DNA of 64,000 nucleotides from Rhizomys pruinosus (Eukaryota > Chordata > Mammalia > Rodentia > Spalacidae), in the NCBI GenBank assembly GCA_009823505.1, contig VZQC01008874.1, positions 488,584-552,583 of the forward strand. The letters run 5' to 3'. This document shows positions 1-10,151 of this stretch, piece by piece (positions within the stretch are counted from its first letter, which is position 1; every line of letters begins with the position of its first letter). A model generated the notes under the pieces. It was not told the DNA's origin. It saw nothing but the letters and a program-made list of their open reading frames with translations, and did not search any database. The translations under genes and the position numbers were made by a program.

Positions 1-125
1 TTTTAGGGATCATTTGTTGTTGCCTCTCAAGTTGTTTTTTTTTTTTTCTCTCTCTCTTTTTTTCATGATGTTATCTTTCTGTTTTCTTAATGAGGCACTT
101 AGTCTATGAATCGTCTTACTCTTTT
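1..125 (-). mobile_element. L1 ORF2 fragment, left-arm copy
   Basis: The reverse complement matches 17045-17165: 'cattaagaaaacaaaaag'-type sequence followed by 'gaggcaacaacaaatga', which lies between the ORF2 endonuclease and reverse transcriptase domains. It is noisier than the right-arm copy, with extra T-rich sequence at 40-63. It continues upstream of the window. Confidence 0.75.
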
Positions 126-784
<659 letters not shown>

Positions 785-1269
785 TTTAAGACTGGACTCC
801 TAGAAATTTTATATACAAACCACCCAATTCCCACAGCAGAATTCCCAGGTGGCATTAAACTCACTTACCTGACTTTAAACCCATGAACTTCTGACTCAGT
901 GTATCATCTTCCCTTGTAAATATCATAGAGCTCAACTGTTGATATTTAACAATATTTGACAAAGACTCCTTTACTCTTACAGAACCATCATTTTGTAGTT
1001 GTCATATTAACCCCTTAGTATTATTTCATAGTTTTGTTTAAAATCCTGTAGCCCCTTCATTTCCTTCACAGTATAAAGTCAGGAGACTTAGGTAAGACTC
1101 CTGTCCACATAGCAGATTCTTCACTCACAGTCCACAAATACTTTGGCTTTGTAAAAAGTGATCAACTGTAGTTCTCTGAATCTGCCTGAGTCCTCTGCCC
1201 TTACTCTTCTGTACACAGTCTTTCCTCTGCCTGGAATGCATTTGTCCCTTCTTACTTACATTTGAACAA
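785..1269. other. Single-copy flank of the pseudogene (mirror of 15903-16383)
   Basis: AT-rich sequence without a recognised repeat or coding signal. It is almost exactly repeated in the right arm, so it is a good place to measure arm identity. Confidence 0.6.
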
Positions 1270-1432
1270 TTTTTTTTTTTTGTCTTTGAGACAGCAGTCT
1301 CCCTGTAGCCCCAGCTGTCCTGGACGCTCACTATGTAGATCCAGGCTGGCTCTTGAACTCCACAGAGTCTGTCTGCCTCTGCCTCGCTGATGCGAGGATT
1401 AAAGGGTGGTGCACCACCACACCCGCGGTTGC
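1270..1432 (-). mobile_element. B1 SINE, left-arm copy
   Basis: Poly-T start followed by 'gagacagcagtctccctgtag', in antisense. Mirror of 15746-15902, from which it differs by many small indels, unlike the flanks. Confidence 0.85.
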
Positions 1433-1439
1433 TTTTTTT

Positions 1440-1925
1440 TAACCAGCTGTGTTAATGTGGGTTTTCCACAGACACAGAATTGATGTGATTTCTAACTATT
1501 AATTGATACCTATATGTGTGTTGATCTACTATAAGGAATTGCCTAATATGGTCAAGGAGGCTTAGAAACTCTGGGGTCTGCAATTAGCAAGTTGTAGATA
1601 TTATCGTTCCATCTTGACTCAGAAACTTGGAGACAAAAGGTTTGAAATACCCAAGTTCCAGTCTGAGTCAAGTCTGAAGAAAGAAGATTGAGTCACAACT
1701 TGAAGGTAGTTAGAGCAAATTCTCTCAATTCTGCCTTTTTGTTCTGTTTGGACCTTTATTGAACTGGATGAGGTCCATCCACCTTGGAGAGAGCAATTTC
1801 AAATAGTATTGTATTCTTAGGCAAATAACTAAATATTTTATTTTGTGTATATCAGTGGGTATTTGTTAACACTCTGTAGCCCAGTCAAGTTAATATAAGA
1901 TCAACCATCATACCTCCCTCCAAGA
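1440..1925 (+). repeat. Old MER-class interspersed repeat, left-arm copy
   Basis: Contains 'ctataaggaattgcctaat', 'tctgcaattagcaagttg' and 'cccagtcaagtt', the wording of a mammalian MER repeat (probably a hAT-type non-autonomous transposon; class from memory). Mirror of 15243-15735. Confidence 0.5.
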
Positions 1926-2036
1926 TTTTACCTAAGGGCCACCTTTGTTTTAGTCTTTCCTGAACATTCCAGGTTAGGTTAATTGCTGCTCATACCATGT
2001 AGCATTAATGGCTAGCTGCACTAAACCAATCTATCT

Positions 2037-2192
2037 CTTTTTCTTCTTTCTTCTTTCTTATTCTTTCTTCTTTCTTTCTTTCTTTCTTTCTTATCTTCTT
2101 TTTCTTTCTTTCTTTCTCTCTCTCTTTCCTTTCTTCCTCTTCCTTCCTTCCTTCCTTCCTTCTTTCTTCTTTCTTTCTTCTTCCTTTCTTTT
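2037..2192. repeat. Pyrimidine microsatellite (TTTC/TTCC)n
   Basis: A run of TTTC, TTCC and TTC units. It grew from the poly-A tail of the adjacent B1 half of the dimeric SINE. Mirror is the purine tract at 14985-15145, with a different unit pattern. Confidence 0.9.
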
Positions 2193-2434
2193 TTGAGACC
2201 AAGTCTTCCCTTATATCCCCAGGCTTGACCTGAAACTCACTCTGTAACCAGGCCTGGCCTTGACTCACAGAGATCACCTTGCCTTGGCCTCCCAAGGCTG
2301 GTATAAAGGTGTGTGCCATCATATCCAGCTTAAAGATGGTTTCTTTAGCTGCCATGGGTGCTGGGAATCAAACTCGGGTCTTTTTGCAAGAGCAGTCGGT
2401 TGCTCTTAAACCACTGAGCCATTTCTCCAGCCTC
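2193..2434 (-). mobile_element. Dimeric SINE (B2/tRNA half + B1), left-arm copy
   Basis: On the minus strand a B2-like tRNA-derived half (2333-2434, 'gctggagaaatggctcag' head) joins directly to a B1 (2193-2332) at 'aaccatctttaagc'. The same junction recurs at 14741-14984, 35750-35984 and 41650-41896. Confidence 0.75.
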
Positions 2435-2805
2435 CTGCCTTCTTTTTCAAATGGGCATGCAAGTAACCTACACTTCCGCATATTCCCCAGCACTGGCTTC
2501 TGTGCAGTAATGTAGCTTTCCATCTTTGCTTCCGGTTCAACAGAAGGTTCTTCCCTCATGCCTCAGCTGTTTGTGACTACAACAAGGTTTCATTTGAAGA
2601 TACCCAAGCTGTGGTCAGCTGAGTTCCCTAAATGTCTTCAGAGAACACTTTTTTTTTCAAATCCATCATCCTGACTGAGATTTATGAGAGAGTGTTTCAC
2701 TGGGACCTGGGAATTTGTACAGCACCTGTTCTTGCTACACCTATTCACAGGGTTGCATTTAACAAATTTTAAAATTCACAGTAGATTTTTTTTGTGTTGT
2801 TTTCT
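2435..2805. other. Single-copy stretch (mirror of 14366-14740)
   Basis: No repeat family or coding signal recognised. Copied in the right arm with very few changes. Confidence 0.5.
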
Positions 2806-2930
2806 TCAGATTTTTGAGATAGGGCCTCACTGCAAAGCCCTGGCGGCCCAAAACTTACGGTGACCTTCTTGTCTTTGTTCCCGCTTCCTGAATGGTTGGA
2901 TTGTGCCATCATGTCCCATTCCAGCAGACA
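2806..2930 (-). mobile_element. Degenerate B1-like SINE
   Basis: Antisense 'tttttgagatagggcctcac' followed by B1-like spacing to 'tgccatcatgtccca'. Mirror at 14240-14365. Too diverged to subtype. Confidence 0.45.
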
Positions 2931-3273
2931 GTCTTAATGCTCCACCACCACACAGTTGCTTTGAGTTACCTGTGGATAGTATAGAAATTTTTATGACATA
3001 CCCACCATGTAAAATCTTAAGAATTTGCAACTCTCTGCTTTACTTTCTGAGAGGTTTATTTGGCACCACAGAAACTTGCCTAGAAGAGAAGGGGAAGATC
3101 CCAGCTGCTAGGGGGCAGGGGGGCTGTGAATGCTTCAGGCTTCTAATCCTTCAGTGGCATAAACATAAACCATATGAAAATATGGTTCTCAGAGGGACTT
3201 AGACCCCCATGCCCACTGTGGTAACCTGCTCATGATGGCACCAATCATACTGGCCTCTCTCCATTATTTGTCT
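2931..3273. other. Single-copy stretch (mirror of 13898-14239)
   Basis: No family recognised. The 300 bases at 2903-3202 have an identical translation in the mirror copy. An open frame of 99 codons here lacks any recognisable domain and I take it as chance. Confidence 0.5.
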
Positions 3274-3680
3274 CACTTAGTGTGCTGGATAGCTTAGTGT
3301 CAACTGACACACCTGGGGTTGAGGGAGCCTCAACTCCAATTGGGGAATTGGCTCCATTGTATTGGCCTATTGTGGACACATTCTTGTGGAGTATTGTTCT
3401 TTGGTGGTGGAGCAGTGTGGGAGGCCCCAGCCCAAGATGAGTGGTGCCACCCTGGGCAGAGTGTATGATGGGCATGAGCCAAGGGGAGCAAGCCAGTGAC
3501 AGCATTTCCTCCATGGCCTGTGCCTCAGCTCCTGCCTCCAGGTTCCGCCCTGAGTTCCTACTGGCTCCCTATGTGATGAACTGTGACCAGGATATGTAAG
3601 CTGAATAAACCCTTTCCTCCCCAAATTGGAGTTGGTCAGAGTGTTTTGTTATAGCAATGGAAGACAAACTGAAACAGGTT
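3274..3680 (+). repeat. Rodent TG...CA interspersed repeat, left-arm copy
   Basis: Begins 'gtgctggatagcttagtgtc' and ends near 'gcaatggaagacaaactg', with 'aataaaccctttcc' before the end. Other members are 13492-13897, 42710-43106 and 59658-59993. Either a MaLR-type LTR or a URR1-like hAT element; I cannot decide. The left copy carries many small indels against its mirror. Confidence 0.6.
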
Positions 3681-3696
3681 TTCCTGGGATTGTCCC

Positions 3697-4135
3697 CAAG
3701 TGTTTCTGTGTTAGTCAGCATTTTGTCATTGTGACAAAATATTTGAGCATATCTACTTGAAAGAGATAAAACTGATTTTAGTTTGCGATTTAAGAAGCCT
3801 TAATCTACAGTCAGCTAACTCTTTTGCTTTGGGCCAAACTTGAGGCAGAACATTACGGCAGTGGGAAAGTGTGGCAGAGAAGACTGGTCACCTCATGAAG
3901 ATTAGGAAACAAAGTAAATGAGTTTGGGGACAGGATATATCCCTCGAAGGCAAAAACCCCCCCCCTTTTCCCCAAAGTGACCTACTTTCCTCCTCCAATG
4001 AGTCCCCATCTCCTAATTGCCTATTCAGCTATAAACTTATCAACTAATCTGTTGCTGGTCCATGCCCTCATGATCCAATCAGTTCCTAATAGTGGAGAAC
4101 CATTCTGGGGAACTTTTTACATCTAAACCAAAACG
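3697..4135 (-). repeat. MER/MaLR-like repeat, left-arm copy
   Basis: On the minus strand it reads through 'gattggatcatgagggc', 'ggaggaagtaggtcactgg' and ends 'ttgtcacaatgacaaaatg', typical of an old MER/MaLR element. Mirror is 13030-13470. A block of about 32 bases present in the mirror is missing near 4097. Confidence 0.55.
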
Positions 4136-4249
4136 AACTTTGTCATCTTTTGAAAGACCCAGAGACATATGCCTAATAGAGCTCACTTCTTATTGCCTTG
4201 AATCTTTCCTTATGCCTGCATTCTGCTGCATTATGAGATTCGTAAGATA

Positions 4250-4640
4250 CTGTGGTAGTCTAACATGACTCCCAAGATTCCCACCTGTCTGAATAATTAT
4301 GCTACTGTTTCGAATGTAGAGATGATTTGTGAATATGCTGAGACAGTTACTTCTCTGACTAGGTTACATTATAAAGTTAAGATGACTATGTTACTTTATA
4401 TACAGAAAACTGGAACTAGAGATTTACCTGCTGACCTTGAGGATGCAAACCACCATGAATTTAACAGACGCAGGGAGATGAATTATGCCATTTATCAAGT
4501 GATTTTGGAATAGGGCCCTGAGCCTTAGATGAAATGCCACTCCTGGCCAATACCTTGATGGTGCCTTATAAGAATCTGGTCCACCATCTAAGCTATGCTC
4601 TGACTCCTGTCCTATGTAAACTCTAAGATGATACTATTGT
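4250..4640 (+). repeat. MLT1-like MaLR LTR, left-arm copy
   Basis: Contains 'tgtggtagtctaacatgac', 'gtgaatatgctgagacagtt' and 'taccttgatggtgcctta', in the order found in MLT1 LTRs. The 82-codon open frame inside is identical in both arms but belongs to the repeat and is not a gene. Mirror is 12527-12915. Confidence 0.5.
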
Positions 4641-5094
4641 TTTAAACTTTTGTAAAGAATGATTTGCTGCATATTAGATAAAAGGATTACAGCCATGTAT
4701 ACATATTTTTGAAAACATTTAAAATATGCTGAAAATGAAAAATAATGCTAGCTAGCATCTACTGTGAACCTTGAACAAATATTAACATTTTGCTAAACGT
4801 CAGGTTTTTTTCAACAGTAAAAGATAACAAACAAATTAATTTTTGAAGTCTTACCTACATAGATTATTTCTAATTCTGGGATCACTCATTTCCATCTGAG
4901 AAGTAACCCACTGTTCTGAAAATTGCTAACTACTCTCTAAAAATATGATTTCAGTACATTGTATATGTCTAAACACAGCATCCATCTTTTTTCTTTCTGT
5001 TTGATATTGGCTCACTAATACAGACAGTTTAAAATCTTATGTGATGACTCTCTTATTGATATTTGTTTTATTGCCCAAGTGTACATTATTAATT
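4641..5094. other. AT-rich single-copy stretch (mirror of 12076-12526)
   Basis: No repeat or gene recognised. Copied in the right arm with few differences. Confidence 0.5.
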
Positions 5095-5420
5095 TCAACA
5101 AGATTCTGTTAGCTGCTGTGAGGGAGACATTTAGTGCTTACCGAACAGTCATGAGCTCCATCACACCTGCCAGGACCCTGCGGGTCATGCCATGTGACTT
5201 TCTCTGGCCAGCTGCCTCTTGGGGAAGTCATGTGTGTCACTGCTGGGGTGAAGTACTAAAGAAATCCTGCAGAACACTTGGCTCACTGCTTCTTCAACCC
5301 TGGCAGTGAAGGAAACTATGTTGATATGACTGAACACAGGTTTGAGGCAGCCAGGATTCTGTGGAAACATGTGGAGCACTTCTCATCTGCAGAGTTAAGA
5401 AATTTGCCTTGGATTTTATA
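5095..5420 (+). repeat. Old MER-class repeat, left-arm copy
   Basis: The string 'caggaccctgcgggtcatg' followed by 'gactttctctggccag' and a tail 'gaaaaataaatctttgttg' resembles an ancient mammalian MER element; subfamily not recognised. Mirror is 11745-12075. Confidence 0.4.
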
Positions 5421-5704
5421 TGAGTGAAAAATAAATCTTTGTTGTGTAAATTTAGGATAACATTATTTGACAAACCCTAAATAACTGCTCTGTAAGAGAG
5501 ATATAAGTTTGTGTTATTTTATACTTATGTTGTATATAATTGATAACAATAATTGCATATAATTGTGCATAATTGATAAATCAATTAATAATTGATCCTT
5601 ATTAAGTTTTTTTTTGCCTTATATTCTCCTTTAGTAAGTGCTGGTATTGTTAGCAGCTTACCTTTTTTGTTAATTTTTTGTTTCAAGTATTTTCATTCTA
5701 GTTT
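5421..5704. other. AT-rich single-copy stretch (mirror of 11476-11744)
   Basis: Repeated TTGATAA/AATTGATAA motifs and poly-T runs; no gene or repeat family recognised. Confidence 0.5.
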
Positions 5705-5889
5705 ATGCGTGTGTACTACATGTAGGTAAGTGCACACATATTCATGCAAATGCTCATTGGGAGGCCAGAAAGGAGCATCAGATTGCTTGGAACTGGATAA
5801 TTGTTACCGCCACGGGGTACTGGGAACTTGACCCGGTCCTCTGAAGAACAGCAAGTGCTCTTAAACTACTGAGCCACTCTCCCCAGCTC
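5705..5889 (-). mobile_element. B2/B3-type SINE, left-arm copy
   Basis: Antisense head 'gagccactctccccagctct' at the right end and 'gcacacatattcatgcaaat'-type tail. Mirror is 11281-11475. Indels against the mirror are frequent inside the element. Confidence 0.8.
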
Positions 5890-6137
5890 TGACCAAGCTA
5901 AAAATATCTTTATTTGTATTTTATTTTTTGGTATAGTGTGTATTCTGTCTTCATGTATGTAAGATGCACCCGTGAACTGCAATGCCCACAGAGGGCCAGA
6001 AGAGATGTTGGAATCCCCCCTGCGAACTGGAGCTATTAGATGGTTATAGCTGCCATACTGGATTGCTAGGAACGAACCTAGGTCCCTTGCAAGAACAGTC
6101 AATTCTCTTAACCACTGGAACAATCTCTCCAGCTTCT
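5890..6137 (-). mobile_element. B2/B3-type SINE, left-arm copy
   Basis: Tandem neighbour of the previous element, same orientation, head 'gctggagagattgttc' on the minus strand. Mirror is 11046-11276. I counted roughly a dozen 1-2 base indels against the mirror in 230 bases, but almost none in the adjoining flanks. Confidence 0.85.
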
Positions 6138-6390
6138 GAAATACATTTATGATGTGAGTCTATCACTATAATCCATCTCAAGAACTCTTTTCATCTTTTG
6201 AAAGTGAAACTCTGTCCACATAAATAATAAATCTCCATTCACCCCTCATTGTTGATCCTGGAAACCACTGTTTGGTCTGTGTGTATTGATTATTTCAAAT
6301 ATCTCATGTACATGGAGTCATGTAGCATTGATCTCTTAGCGACTGGATCATTTCATTTAACACAGTATTCTCAAGCTTCATCATCCACAT

Positions 6391-6697
6391 GTAACATGCT
6401 ACATCTATCTATCTATCTATCATCATCTATCTATCTATCTATCTATCTATCTATTATCATCTATTTCTTTTACTATCTATCTATCTATCTATTATCTATC
6501 TATCTATCATCTATCTATCATCTTCCTCCCTCCCTCTCTCCTTTTTCTTTTCCTCTCTCTTTCTTTCTTCTTTCTTCTTCCTTTCTTTCTTTCTTTCTTT
6601 CTTTTCTTCTTCTTCTCTTTCTTTCCTTCCTCCTTCCTTCCTTCCTTCCTTCCTTCCTTCCTTCCTTTCCTTCCTTCTTTTTCTTTTTTTTCTTTCT
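6391..6697. repeat. Compound microsatellite (TCTA)n-(TTTC/TTCC)n
   Basis: About 140 bases of TCTA/TATC units with interruptions, then TTTC/TTCC units. Mirror at 10557-10782 is about 80 bases shorter and has a purer GATA run, so the arms differ in length here. Confidence 0.9.
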
Positions 6698-6699
6698 AC

Positions 6700-6822
6700 T
6701 CATTATTTTGAAGCATGGTCTCAAGTAGGTCTTAAACTTAGTGTGTAGCTGCGGTTGACCCTAAATTCCAGCTCATCCTGCCACCACTTGGCAATGGCAT
6801 GTGCCACTGTGCAAGCTTCCTT
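6700..6822 (-). mobile_element. Old B1-like remnant
   Basis: Antisense 'agcatggtctcaagtaggtc' through 'tgtgccactgtgcaagc'. Mirror at 10436-10545. Diverged well beyond the other B1 copies. Confidence 0.5.
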
Positions 6823-7032
6823 CCTTCTAATGTCGGAATAATATTTGACTGCGTGTTGATGTCACATTTTACTTATCCATTCTTTCATCAATGAGAATTT
6901 TGCTTGTACCCACATTTTATATCATATAAATCTTATTATTTTTCTGAGGGGTACCACAACTATTTACATAGCACTTGTCTTACTAATAGTGTGCAAGTCT
7001 CCAATTTATCCATGTCATTATCAACAATCATT

Positions 7033-7095
7033 TTGAACTCAAAGATCTGCCTGTCTCCGAAGTGCTGATTAAAGGCGTGAGCCACCTTGCCTTAG
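7033..7095 (-). mobile_element. Partial B1
   Basis: Antisense 'aagtgctgattaaaggcgtg' and 'agccaccttgcctta': the 5' half of a B1 only. Mirror at 10152-10218. Confidence 0.7.
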
Positions 7096-7273
7096 AATAT
7101 TTTTATTCCTTTGACAATTTCACATATGTTACCAATGTATCTTCATCATACTCACCCCAAGTCTCCCCGCTTCCCTTTGGACCCCTTTAACATGCCCCTC
7201 CTTTCTTTCCTTTCATCGCCCCCTCCTTCTCTTCCTTCCTTCTCCTTCCTTTCCTTCCCCCCCCCACCCCTTC
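7096..7273 (-). mobile_element. L1 3' UTR tail, left-arm copy
   Basis: The minus strand reads 'ttggggtgagtatgatgaag' then 'gtgaaattgtcaaag', the wording of a rodent L1 3' terminus. Mirror at 9991-10151. It ends at the poly-T that bounds the spacer. Confidence 0.65.
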
Positions 7274-7291
7274 TTTTTTTTTTTTTTTTTT

Positions 7292-8264
7292 AAAAATGAC
7301 CCACTCAATAATGGAGCAAAGAAGACTGAAACAGAGACCTCACAATTGAGGACTTAAGATGATCGTGAAATACCTCAAGAACTGTTCAAACAACACTATA
7401 TACTGAAATGCAATATGAAACCACTTTAAAGATATATCTTCATCCCCAATAAGCACTGGCTAGGATCAAGAAAAACAAATGATACCAAGTGCTGGAGAGG
7501 TTGTGGGGAAAGGGGAACACTCATCCATGTGGTGGGGAATGTAAACTCGTTTTACAGCACTATGGACAGCAGTGTGGAGAACCTTGGAACACTTGGAATG
7601 AACTTGCCAACCCGACCCATCCATACCACTCCCTTTTTTTTGTGCGTGTACCCTCAAGACTTACGCCACAACGAGTACATGCACGACCATGTTTATTGCA
7701 GCCTCTCTTCCACAATAGCAAGGCGCTGGAAACCAACCTAAATGCCCCCTCAACTGACGAGGTGGAGCGGATAGAGAAAATGTGTTACATCTACCCAATG
7801 GAATCCTATGCAGCAGATTAAAGAAGGACATCACAAAGCTTTGAAGGAAAATGCGCCTGGAGCTAGAGGACATCATGCTGACGGAAGTAAAGTAAACACA
7901 GTCCCAGAAAAAACAAACGACGAATAGTATCCTCATCTGTGGATGCTAGGCCAATTACCCAGTTGTAAGTATTTCTTGTGTAGGCCCCCTGAGCTTTTGT
8001 ACAAAGCAATTGGGCGTAATGCATTTTTGGAAACAAAAAACAGAAAAGACTGCATCAGAGAACTGACCAAAACAGTGAAACTTGTGATCAAAACAGCAAA
8101 ACTTCCCCATGGAGAATATTGCGAAAGACTAAGAGATGGAAAAAAGCATGTTTTGCAGCCTGCATGAGCTCAGTTGGCGGGGGTGGGGGATTGGGTGGGA
8201 ACACGGGTCTTAGATTGGTTTAAAACTCAAATACATTAATAAAATATTTTTAAAAAGTGTTCAA
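7292..8264 (+). mobile_element. 5'-truncated L1: ORF2 C-terminal end and 3' UTR (spacer copy 1)
   Basis: Follows the last part of L1 ORF2 (reverse-transcriptase protein): 'gctggagaggttgtgggg', 'gggaatgtaaact', 'aatgccccctcaactgac', then a 3' UTR ending in 'aataaaatatttttaaaaa' at 8239-8257. The 3' UTR (8035-8260) is the same type as 18645-18870. Frames are broken throughout. It starts directly after the poly-T that closes the left arm. Confidence 0.8.
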
Positions 8265-9140
8265 ACATCCTTAATAATAGGCACTGCAAATTACACCCAC
8301 TCGCAGATATCCTTCTCACCTCAATCGCCTATAGCTCGGCTCAGGAAAACAAAGGACAACAGATGTTGAGAGGTTGTGGGGAAGGGAAACACTCATCCAC
8401 TGCTAGTGGGAATGGGAATTTAAAACTTATACACCACTATGGAAAGTAGTATGGAGAACCCTTAAAATACTCAGAATGAGGGATCTGGAGAGATAGCTAG
8501 CGGTGGTTAAGAGCACCAACGCTCTTGCAGATGACCCGGGTTCGATCCCAGCCAACCCACATGGTGGCTAAAAAGAAACATCTGTAACTCCAATTTCCAG
8601 GAGAACTCCGTTTCCAGGGGACTCCGAGACCGTCTTCAGAACTCCACGGCCTTGCACGTACATGGGTGCACAGGACCTGTGCCATGCAGACAGTTACATT
8701 CATCCACATACAGAAGATATAATAATTACCAAAAAAACTCAAAATGAGTTTTTTACCACCTGACCCAGTCAACCACTCCTGGGTATACCCCCAAGATTCA
8801 TCCTCCTGACCACCAAAGATACATGCACAATCCAGTTTACTGCAGCTCTCTTCACACTAGCAACGAGAGCTGGAAAGAGCTGAACCAACCCAAATGCCCC
8901 TCAACACGACGAGTGGATGACAAAAAAATATGGTACATCTACACAATGGAGTACTATTCAGGAGCTAAAGAAGAAAAAAATGTTTCCTATGACCTTTGCA
9001 GGCAAATGGATTGGAGCTCGAAGCCCCCCATTATGCTGAGTGAAGTAGTAACACCGTCCCAGAAAGACAAATGGAGAATGGTTTCCCTCATTGTGGATGC
9101 TGACACCAAAATCCCAGATGAAAAGAAGCGACAAACATTT
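8265..9140 (+). mobile_element. L1 ORF2 3' end (spacer copy 2), split by a B2
   Basis: A second head-to-tail copy of the same ORF2 end: 'gttgagaggttgtggggaag' at about 8365, 'gtacatctacacaatggagt' at about 8934. A B2 sits at 8474-8744 between duplicated 'actca.aatgag'. No intact frame. It lacks the 3' UTR seen in copy 1. Confidence 0.8.
8474..8744 (+). mobile_element. B2-type SINE (internal-duplication subfamily)
   Basis: Head 'tctggagagatagctag', tRNA-like box 'gggttcgatccca', doubled 'aactcca' block. Flanked by 'actcagaatgag' and 'actcaaaatgag', an imperfect target-site duplication inside L1 copy 2. Confidence 0.85.
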
Positions 9141-9603
9141 TTTTTTATTACAATTTCTGTTCTCTAGAAGCAAATTATTGTTATAATATGAATCTCTCAA
9201 TGGCTTCTAGACTCCACCCACCAATTATTTTCCGCTCTTAATTACTGTATATGGGTGGAGGGGGAAGGTTATTGTATCCCATATTTTAGATAAACATATT
9301 AATGGAAGAAAATGCACATTCCTAAGCATAAAAAAAAACGACTGAGAGAAAGATTCAGGCCAGTTATGGCATAGTGCCCATGATTTGGGGTGGGGTGGGG
9401 CGGGGGGGGAAGGGAAAGGGCGAATATTCCTGAACTGAATTGAAAATGATGTCTGAAAATAAACACAAAATGCAGATACAGAAAAAGATATTAAGAAAGG
9501 CAATTTTACAAGATTAACAAACACACCACATACCACACAACACACAGAGAGAGAGAGAAACCACCCACTAAGAACGCTTCTTAAACTTATATAAAATATA
9601 ACA
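9141..9603. other. Unassigned AT-rich spacer sequence
   Basis: Includes a G-rich run (9390-9415) and a (GA)n/(CA)n patch near 9520-9560. No coding signal and no repeat family recognised. Confidence 0.4.
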
Positions 9604-9757
9604 TTGCGGGCGTGGTGGTGCACGCCTTTAATCCTAGCACTTGGAGGCAGAGGGCAGGCGCGGATTTTGTGAGTTCAAGGGCCAGGCCTGGTCTACAATG
9701 TGAGTTCTAGGACAGCTGGGGCTCACAGGGAGACCCTGTCTCGAAAGACCAAAAAAA

Positions 9758-9788
<31 letters not shown>
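9604..9788 (+). mobile_element. B1 SINE with (AAAT)n tail
   Basis: 'gcgggcgtggtggtgcacgc' head, 'gagaccctgtctcgaaag' end, followed by (AAAT)n at 9756-9788. It lies in the spacer, so it has no mirror copy. Confidence 0.9.
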
Positions 9789-9962
9789 CTAAATCCACCT
9801 CATAAAAAACATTCAAAGGATGTTAACTATAAGAGGACAGCGTCTTTTCTCGACTCATAAACTAATGAAAAAATAACCAAAACCTCAAGTGCCCCAAGGG
9901 GGGGAAACATGGGGGAACCTCTGTCCCTCCTAGAAGCGTTGACCAGGGGTCCTGAAGACCCT
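9789..9962 (+). mobile_element. Probable L1 3' UTR segment
   Basis: 'aacctcaagtgccccaag' and 'gaccaggggtcctgaag' look like rodent L1 3' UTR, continuous in orientation with the tail at 9991-10151. Assignment is tentative. Confidence 0.4.
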
Positions 9963-10020
9963 AAAAAAAAAAAAAAAAAAAAAAAAAAAAGAAAGGAAGG
10001 AAGGAAGGAAGGAAGGAAAG
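9963..10020. repeat. Poly-A then (GGAA)n, arm/spacer junction
   Basis: 28 A then GAAGGAAGG units. The opposite junction is poly-T at 7274-7291, so both inner arm ends stop at an A/T homopolymer. Confidence 0.9.
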
Positions 10021-10151
10021 AAGGAAGGGGGCATGAAAGGAAAGAAAGGAGGGGCATGTTAAAGGGGTCCAAAGGGAAGCGGGGAGACTTGGGGTGAGTA
10101 TGATGAAGATACATTGGTAACATATGTGAAATTGTCAAAGAATAAAAAATA
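9991..10151 (+). mobile_element. L1 3' UTR tail, right-arm copy
   Basis: 'ttggggtgagtatgatgaag' followed by 'attgtcaaagaataaaaa'. Mirror of 7096-7273. Confidence 0.65.

Larger units (their letters stand above)
6138..7030 (-). mobile_element. Ancient L1 3' end, left-arm copy, interrupted
   Basis: Mirror of 10230-11045. The minus strand follows the 3' wording of old L1M elements, such as 'gatgaaagaatggataagta' and 'gtgaatggagatttatt'. It is interrupted by the TCTA/TTTC microsatellites and a B1 remnant. Confidence 0.65.
7292..9962. other. Spacer of the inverted repeat
   Basis: This 2.67-kb segment between the two arms has no mirror match. It holds two L1 3' ends in the same (+) orientation, a B2 inside the second, a 460-bp AT-rich stretch, a B1 with an (AAAT)n tail, and sequence resembling L1 3' UTR. 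It is bounded by poly-T on the left and poly-A on the right. Many single-base departures from the usual L1 wording are visible. Confidence 0.85.

Noticed and set aside
2903..3202. 99-codon frame conserved in both arms
   Set aside because: Identical because the arms are duplicates; no domain, and it overlaps a B1-like remnant.
4265..4513. 82-codon frame identical in both arms, as if a conserved small gene
   Set aside because: It lies inside an MLT1-like LTR. The identity comes from the duplication and not from selection; no domain, no second species.
6249..6728. 159-codon frame with Tyr/Leu/Ser and Phe/Leu/Ser runs
   Set aside because: Translation of TCTA and TTTC microsatellites joined to antisense of an old L1 end.
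9963..9990. 28-base poly-A as a transcript end
   Set aside because: It is followed by GGAA repeats and marks the arm boundary; no gene ends there.
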